Source: Tannerella sp. (GTDB lineage: Bacteria > Bacteroidota > Bacteroidia > Bacteroidales > Tannerellaceae). From it: 9,437 nucleotides of DNA. A model generated the notes under the pieces. It made no database searches. It saw only the letters and a list, made by a program, of their open reading frames with translations, and had not been told where the DNA came from. The first letter of the stretch is position 1; each line of letters begins with the position of its first letter. This document shows, in pieces, positions 4,616 to 9,437 of this stretch. Position numbers and translations under genes: made by a program. The DNA is taken from assembly GCA_031288935.1 (NCBI GenBank), contig JAITQL010000214.1, positions 1 to 9,437 of the forward strand, in the 5' to 3' direction.

Positions 4616-7600
4616 TTGCTCGCCCTGTGGACGCTTTTTTATGCCGTCCCGAAGGCGGCGCTGCTTGTTCCGCAAGTGCAGCGAACGATTGCGGCAAAAG
4701 CGAGTGAAGCGTTATCCGCGCAACTGAATGTTCCCGTGACGGTGGGGAGCGTAACCGTCGAGTGGCTGAACCGGCTGGTCTTGAAAGAGGTTTCGCTGGA
4801 CGACCGCCGCGGTGAACGGCTGTTCGAGGCCGACCACCTCTCTGCCGGATTCAAACTGGCGCCGCTTTTCCGGAAAAAGTGGGTTTTCACGACGGTACGT
4901 CTGTTTGGCTTTTCGCTCAACCTGAATCGGGAAACGGACGGCAGTCCGCTCAACCTGCAATTTGTGCTCGACGCCCTTGCTTCCAAAGACACGGCGCAAC
5001 ACGCAACCCCCTACCTGCAAATACACTCCATCCTGTTTCAACGCGGCAATGTCCGCTACGACGTGGCCGATGCGCCGGCCGAACACCGCAAATTCGACGC
5101 GAAACACCTGCACGTTCAGGAACTGGGCGGACAGATTTCACTGGAGATGCTCCGCGACGACAGCCTGTCCCTTCACATCCGGAAAGTAAGTTTGCGGGAA
5201 CGTTCGGGCTTCCGGTTAGACAAATTGTCCATGAACTTGAGCGGGAACCGGCAGGGCATATCCGTCAGCAACCTGGATATTCGCCTGCCCGAATCGCTGG
5301 TGCAAATCACCGGTGCACACCTCCGGTTTCCCGAAGCGGACAGCGCTGCCGCATCGACGCCGGCATGGACGGACTGGCCTGTCGGGCTACACCTGGAACC
5401 GTCGCGCATCTGCCTGCGGGACTTGGCCGCCTTTGCGCCTGTGCTCCGGAATTTCACGGAGCAGATGGAACTGTCTGCCGACTTCTCCGGCGAATTGGAC
5501 GACTTGTCTGTCCATGAACTGACGCTGAAGCAAAACGGCACCCTGTCGCTCCTCGGAAAACTGGAATTGAAGGATATTACGCGCCCGGAAGCTACTTTCC
5601 TGTCCGGAAACATCGACCGGCTGCAGTTGACTGCCGGCAAAGCGGCCGACATCGTCAACCGCCTGCAGGAAGCGCCCTTCACGCTGCCCGCGCCCCTCAT
5701 GCGGCTGGAACAGCTGACCTTTTCCGGTGAAATATCGGGTCTCGTCAATCATCTGGCCGCTTCCGGCAATTTACAGTCCGAAATCGGCGACATCGAGATG
5801 AACATGCGGATCGAACGCAAGCGGGAAGAAAACAGGACGCTTTCCCTGACAGGCCGGGCCGTTTCGTCCGAATTGAATATCGGACGGTTGTTTGACGAAG
5901 GAAATCCGCTGGGGACGGTTCGCTTTTCGGTCGAACTGGATGCGTCGCTCCCGGCAAACGGCTCGCTTGCCGGAAACATCCGGGCGCAGGTATTTCAATT
6001 CGACTACAACCGGTATCGCTACGAAAACCTCCTGCTTGCCGGAGATTTCAGCCGGCGGGAATTTAACGGCCGCATCGACGTGGACGATAACAACGGGAAA
6101 TTACATGCGGAGGGTTTCGTCAAAAACAACGGCGAATATTCGGCCTTCCATTTCTCCGCACACCTTGCGGACTTCAGGCCGGACAGGCTGAACCTCCTCA
6201 GCCGCTACGAACAGCCGAAGATTTCCCTGAATCTGGTCGCCAACTTCACCGGCAATCATCCGGACAACTTCATCGGACAGATCGCCGTGAACGATTTTTC
6301 ATTCGCGACGCCGGCGGAATGTTTCCGGCTCGACACGCTGCAATTGGATGCGGTCAACAAGTCGGACGGCCGCAAACTGACCCTCCGGTCGGACATCCTG
6401 AACGGTGAAATCAACGGAACCTGTTCGTTTGCCTCCATGCTGCCGTCGCTGTTGCGCACCGCGCGGGTCTATCTGCCGTCCCTGCCGCTGAAAGAAAGCG
6501 AACGCACGGCGCCCAACGGGTTTTACCTGACGATGACCGTCGAAAATACCGAATCGCTCGCCGGCGCCTTCAAATGGCCGTTCGCCAACATCGAGCAGGG
6601 ACAGCTTTCCGGACGCTACGACAACCGTACCCATTCGTTCCGGCTCGACGCGCTGCTGCCTAAATTCAAGATCGGGAAGTCGGTCTTTGAGTATGGCTCC
6701 GTGGAACTGGGCAATGCGGAGGGACAAGTCCGTTTGCAGGCAAAAACGGCGTTCGTCAATAAAAAGGGAATCCGCAGCGCCGTCGAAATCCATTCCGACG
6801 CGGCCAACGACCGGATCAACACGCAACTGTCGTTCGCAAGCCTGAAGAATCGGGACTCGATTGCCCGGATCAACCTCTCCGCCTCGGCGCTCTTTGTGGC
6901 CGACAAGGACGAAAACGGAAAGCAAACCCTGCGGACGGAAATCACGCTCGAACCCAACCGGATCATTGTTCGCGACAGCATCTGGAACATGGAACCGGCT
7001 TCCGCAACCATCATGAACGGCAACACCACCATCGACAATTTCTACATCTCGAAAGGCGAACAATACCTGCGTATCAACGGCACCGCCTCCGTCGGGAATC
7101 CGAAGGAAGCCATCCTCGTCGATTTGAACGACATCGAACTCAGTCATATCTTCGACATCGTCAATATCCCGGCCTTGCAGTTCGGCGGACGGGCCACCGG
7201 CGTCGTTTCGCTGAACAATCTTTACGGAACGCCGGTCATGAACACCAAGCCCAATCTGACGGTGCGGAATTTCTCCTTCAATCAGGTCGTGCAGGGGGAA
7301 CTGGAACTCTTCAGCGAATGGGACAGCGACGAGGAAGGCATTCTGTTGCGGGGAACGATCCGCAAAAGCGACAGCATCCGGGCAAAGGTGGACGGATACA
7401 TCTATCCGGTCGGCGCCAAAGAAGGGCTTTCGATCCGTTTCGATGCCCAAGGCCTTGACCTCTCGCTGCTCCATCCCTACGTGGACGGCTTCACGAAAGT
7501 CGTCGGAGGGTTTGCCTACGGAAACATACGCCTGTTCGGCCCCTTCAGCAAGCTGTCTTTTGAAGGGCAGGCGTTCGTAAGCGAAGGACGTATCGGCGTC

Positions 7601-9091
7601 AACTTCCTGAATACGGCCTACACGTTTTCCGATACGGTACGTGTCACGCCGGCCTCTTTCCAGGGCAAAGAGATTGCGGTGCACGACGCAAGCGGCAACA
7701 GGGGAACCGTCAGTTTTGACGTGCAGCACAACTACCTGGAGGATTTCACCTTTCTGGTGACGGTGCAGGCGCAAAACCTGCTGGTCTACGACGCGCCGCA
7801 AAGCGTCAATCCCCAGATATACGGCGCGCTCTACGGCAGCGGAAACGCCCAAATCAAGGGAACCGGACAGCAGGTGACCGTCGACGCCACCATCCAGAGC
7901 AATCCGAAAACAAGCCTGGCATTTAGCTTCATGAACGGCTCCACCGCCGGAGAATACGATTTCATTTCCTTCCGGGACAGGCAGGCCGAAGCCACGCCCC
8001 GTCCGGTCGCGGTGACGCCCCGTCCCGCCGGCGAAAATGAAGACGATGGCGCCGAAGTACACGTCAACTGCCTGGTAGAAGTTACGCCGGACGCCAGCCT
8101 GGAACTGGTGATGGATCGCACAAGCGGCGACAGAATTAGGGGGAACGGCAGCGGCGACGTACAGATACAGTACGATTCGCGCACGGACATGGTCGCCATG
8201 CACGGCGGCTATACCATCCGCAACGGCAGCTACAACTTCAGCCTGCAACAGTTGATTCGCAAGGATTTTCAACTTCGCGAAGGCAGCCGCATTGATTTCC
8301 GGGGCGATCCGATGGAGGCCGACCTGAGCCTGCAGGCCATCTATTTCCTGACCGCCAACATCGAAGACCTCGACCAGTCGCTCACCCAGGAGACCCTGCG
8401 CACCAGTATCCCCATCAACTGCGTACTGAATCTGAACGGCCATCTGCGGAATCCGACGATTTCGTTCGACATGGAACTGCCCAACTCCACCGGCGAACTG
8501 GCCAGACAGGTAAAGTCGTTCATCGACACCGAAGACATGATGGCGCGGCAAATCGTCTACCTGCTTGCGCTGAACAAATTTTATACGCCCGACTATTCGA
8601 GAAACGATTACCGGAGCAACGAGTTCAGCGCCGTCGCCTCGTCGGCGCTATCCTCCCAGCTGTCCAACATCCTGAACAGCCTGACGGACAAAGTGCAGAT
8701 CGGCACCAACATCCGTTCGCGACAGGACGGCGTGACGGATACCGAAATAGAGATGCTGCTCTCCAGTCAGCTGCTGGACAACCGCCTGCTCTTCAACGGC
8801 AACTTCGGCTACAAGAACAACTTCATCCAGACCAGCGCCTTTATCGGCGAGTTCGACCTGGAATACAAGTTGACTCCGAGCGGCGAAGTCCGTCTGAAAG
8901 CCTATAATCACGCCAACGACATGTATCGCTACAACATGAAATCGCTTACCCGTCAAGGCGTTGGACTGATGTATTACAAAGATTTCGACTCGTTTGCCAA
9001 CATCTTCAGAAGAAGAAAAACCGCCACCCCGACCGAACCGGAAGACAATCCGGCCGACAGCGCCGAAAGTGCGGAAAAATCGACGCCGTAA
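4616..9091 (+). CDS. tamB: TamB-family translocation/assembly module protein (DUF490 domain)
   Basis: This very large protein (1491 residues from the TTG at 4616) has the layout of Bacteroidota TamB: one N-terminal membrane anchor, a long stretch rich in alternating beta-strand sequence, and a C-terminal TamB (DUF490) domain. TamB-like proteins span the periplasm from the inner membrane and are linked to outer-membrane protein assembly and phospholipid transport. The C-terminal domain begins near 1147, with VEVTPDASLEL (1154-1164), a GELARQVKSF-to-QIVYLLALNKF block (from 1293), and GVGLMYYKDF (1448-1457). A Pro/Arg linker containing two TPRP copies (1126-1140) precedes it. A charged Thr/Glu/Pro tail ends the protein. 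The start is uncertain: the same frame reads on upstream to the stop at 4571 as IRVLKYIVIGLLALW, a better basic-then-hydrophobic anchor, so translation may begin at the ATT at 4586 or need a frameshift near 4572-4577. TTG 4616 is the first conventional start. It is divergent from tsaD. Confidence 0.92.
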   Translation: MLALWTLFYAVPKAALLVPQVQRTIAAKASEALSAQLNVPVTVGSVTVEWLNRLVLKEVSLDDRRGERLFEADHLSAGFKLAPLFRKKWVFTTVRLFGFSLNLNRETDGSPLNLQFVLDALASKDTAQHATPYLQIHSILFQRGNVRYDVADAPAEHRKFDAKHLHVQELGGQISLEMLRDDSLSLHIRKVSLRERSGFRLDKLSMNLSGNRQGISVSNLDIRLPESLVQITGAHLRFPEADSAAASTPAWTDWPVGLHLEPSRICLRDLAAFAPVLRNFTEQMELSADFSGELDDLSVHELTLKQNGTLSLLGKLELKDITRPEATFLSGNIDRLQLTAGKAADIVNRLQEAPFTLPAPLMRLEQLTFSGEISGLVNHLAASGNLQSEIGDIEMNMRIERKREENRTLSLTGRAVSSELNIGRLFDEGNPLGTVRFSVELDASLPANGSLAGNIRAQVFQFDYNRYRYENLLLAGDFSRREFNGRIDVDDNNGKLHAEGFVKNNGEYSAFHFSAHLADFRPDRLNLLSRYEQPKISLNLVANFTGNHPDNFIGQIAVNDFSFATPAECFRLDTLQLDAVNKSDGRKLTLRSDILNGEINGTCSFASMLPSLLRTARVYLPSLPLKESERTAPNGFYLTMTVENTESLAGAFKWPFANIEQGQLSGRYDNRTHSFRLDALLPKFKIGKSVFEYGSVELGNAEGQVRLQAKTAFVNKKGIRSAVEIHSDAANDRINTQLSFASLKNRDSIARINLSASALFVADKDENGKQTLRTEITLEPNRIIVRDSIWNMEPASATIMNGNTTIDNFYISKGEQYLRINGTASVGNPKEAILVDLNDIELSHIFDIVNIPALQFGGRATGVVSLNNLYGTPVMNTKPNLTVRNFSFNQVVQGELELFSEWDSDEEGILLRGTIRKSDSIRAKVDGYIYPVGAKEGLSIRFDAQGLDLSLLHPYVDGFTKVVGGFAYGNIRLFGPFSKLSFEGQAFVSEGRIGVNFLNTAYTFSDTVRVTPASFQGKEIAVHDASGNRGTVSFDVQHNYLEDFTFLVTVQAQNLLVYDAPQSVNPQIYGALYGSGNAQIKGTGQQVTVDATIQSNPKTSLAFSFMNGSTAGEYDFISFRDRQAEATPRPVAVTPRPAGENEDDGAEVHVNCLVEVTPDASLELVMDRTSGDRIRGNGSGDVQIQYDSRTDMVAMHGGYTIRNGSYNFSLQQLIRKDFQLREGSRIDFRGDPMEADLSLQAIYFLTANIEDLDQSLTQETLRTSIPINCVLNLNGHLRNPTISFDMELPNSTGELARQVKSFIDTEDMMARQIVYLLALNKFYTPDYSRNDYRSNEFSAVASSALSSQLSNILNSLTDKVQIGTNIRSRQDGVTDTEIEMLLSSQLLDNRLLFNGNFGYKNNFIQTSAFIGEFDLEYKLTPSGEVRLKAYNHANDMYRYNMKSLTRQGVGLMYYKDFDSFANIFRRRKTATPTEPEDNPADSAESAEKSTP
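7994..8025 (+). repeat. In-frame short duplication in the tamB linker
   Basis: The 11-base string ACGCCCCGTCC occurs at 7994-8004 and again at 8015-8025, a period of 21 bases (seven codons). It encodes two TPRP motifs in the linker just before the DUF490 domain. It is a small coding duplication in a probably flexible, Pro-rich spacer, not a mobile element. Confidence 0.55.
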
Positions 9092-9145
9092 GCACAGTTC
9101 GCCCGGCAGAAAGGATTTCACATCAACACTCAGTTCTCCATTCCC

Positions 9146-9437
9146 TTAGCTCACGATCAACGTCACTTCTTCGCTGTGCGGCCCGCGTTCGAGGCGCGGA
9201 TTGAACCATGCGGCAGTGCAGGTGACACGCTTGCCGCGCTGCCCGTCGTCGAACTGAACGGTGACGTGCAGGCCGGTCGACAACGCTTCGTGCCAGTCAG
9301 CCTCGCCTTCAACGAGATAGCGGAATACAAAGCCGCCATATCCCATCTCGCCGAGCGACGGCACGGGATGTCCGTACTGCCCGTTCGTCACATACGCCTT
9401 GATTTCGGCCGGCGCATTGTTGACAACCGTCAGAAAC
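9146..9437 (-). CDS. C-terminal part of an unrecognised protein with FN3-like ending (partial)
   Basis: An open - strand frame enters from the right edge and ends at the TAA at 9148-9146, giving 96 residues of the C-terminus; the start lies outside the window. Readable features are LTVVNNAPAEIKAYVTNGQ near the left end of the fragment, FRYLVEGEADWHEA in the middle, and the ending AAWFNPRLERGPHSEEVTLIV. The last segment resembles the final strands of a fibronectin type III domain (aromatic, N, R, then GP.SE followed by a hydrophobic strand), which suggests a beta-sandwich. Family and function are not recognised. It converges on tamB with 54 bases between stop codons, where I see no clear terminator. 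An internal GTG at 9391 is not a likely start because the frame and protein-like sequence continue upstream of it. Confidence 0.7.
   Translation of the reverse strand, partial: FLTVVNNAPAEIKAYVTNGQYGHPVPSLGEMGYGGFVFRYLVEGEADWHEALSTGLHVTVQFDDGQRGKRVTCTAAWFNPRLERGPHSEEVTLIVS

Noticed and set aside
6299..8551. A 750-residue open frame on the - strand, antisense to tamB
   Set aside because: The + strand frame has clear TamB family motifs throughout. The antisense product has no recognisable domain and is a by-product of GC-rich codon use in tamB.

Overview
The window looks like chromosomal DNA of a member of the Bacteroidota, probably Bacteroidales. Three things point there: a very long TamB-family protein encoded divergently from tsaD and cinA, start regions that are A-rich and lack clear Shine-Dalgarno sequences, and two sequences matching the Bacteroidota -7 promoter box (TAnnTTTG). 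Genes are moderately GC-rich and spacers are more AT-rich. There are no rRNA or tRNA genes, CRISPR arrays, transposase genes or phage genes.

Layout. Positions 1-231 hold no supported gene, only a short palindrome, a degenerate CTTGAAC-type tandem repeat and a candidate promoter. A two-gene + strand unit follows: a BioB-like radical SAM enzyme of unknown substrate (232-1188) and, 42 bases later, a cysteine-rich C_GCAxxG_C_C family protein (1231-1668), closed by a strong intrinsic terminator (1687-1731). The spacer to 2107 carries a 93-base inverted repeat (1860-1952) built from eight copies of an 8-base unit at 10-11 base spacing. On the - strand come tsaD (4438 to 3413) and cinA (3364 to 2108), 47 bases apart and probably co-transcribed. 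A divergent spacer separates tsaD from the giant tamB-like gene on the + strand (4616-9091). The window ends in the C-terminal part of an unrecognised - strand gene with a fibronectin-III-like ending.

How they work together. TsaD performs the last step of tRNA t6A37 synthesis. CinA carries a nicotinamide-nucleotide amidase domain used in pyridine nucleotide salvage. TamB is an inner-membrane-anchored periplasmic bridge for envelope biogenesis. These three are housekeeping genes that sit together by conserved gene order rather than by shared pathway. The radical SAM plus Cys-rich protein pair is the one part without an assigned biochemical role, and is the best candidate for an undescribed small enzyme system. 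No large novel defence or mobile system is visible.

Other points to check are the unusual palindromic repeat between the convergent units, and the tamB start, where a coding-like membrane anchor extends upstream of the first conventional start codon.
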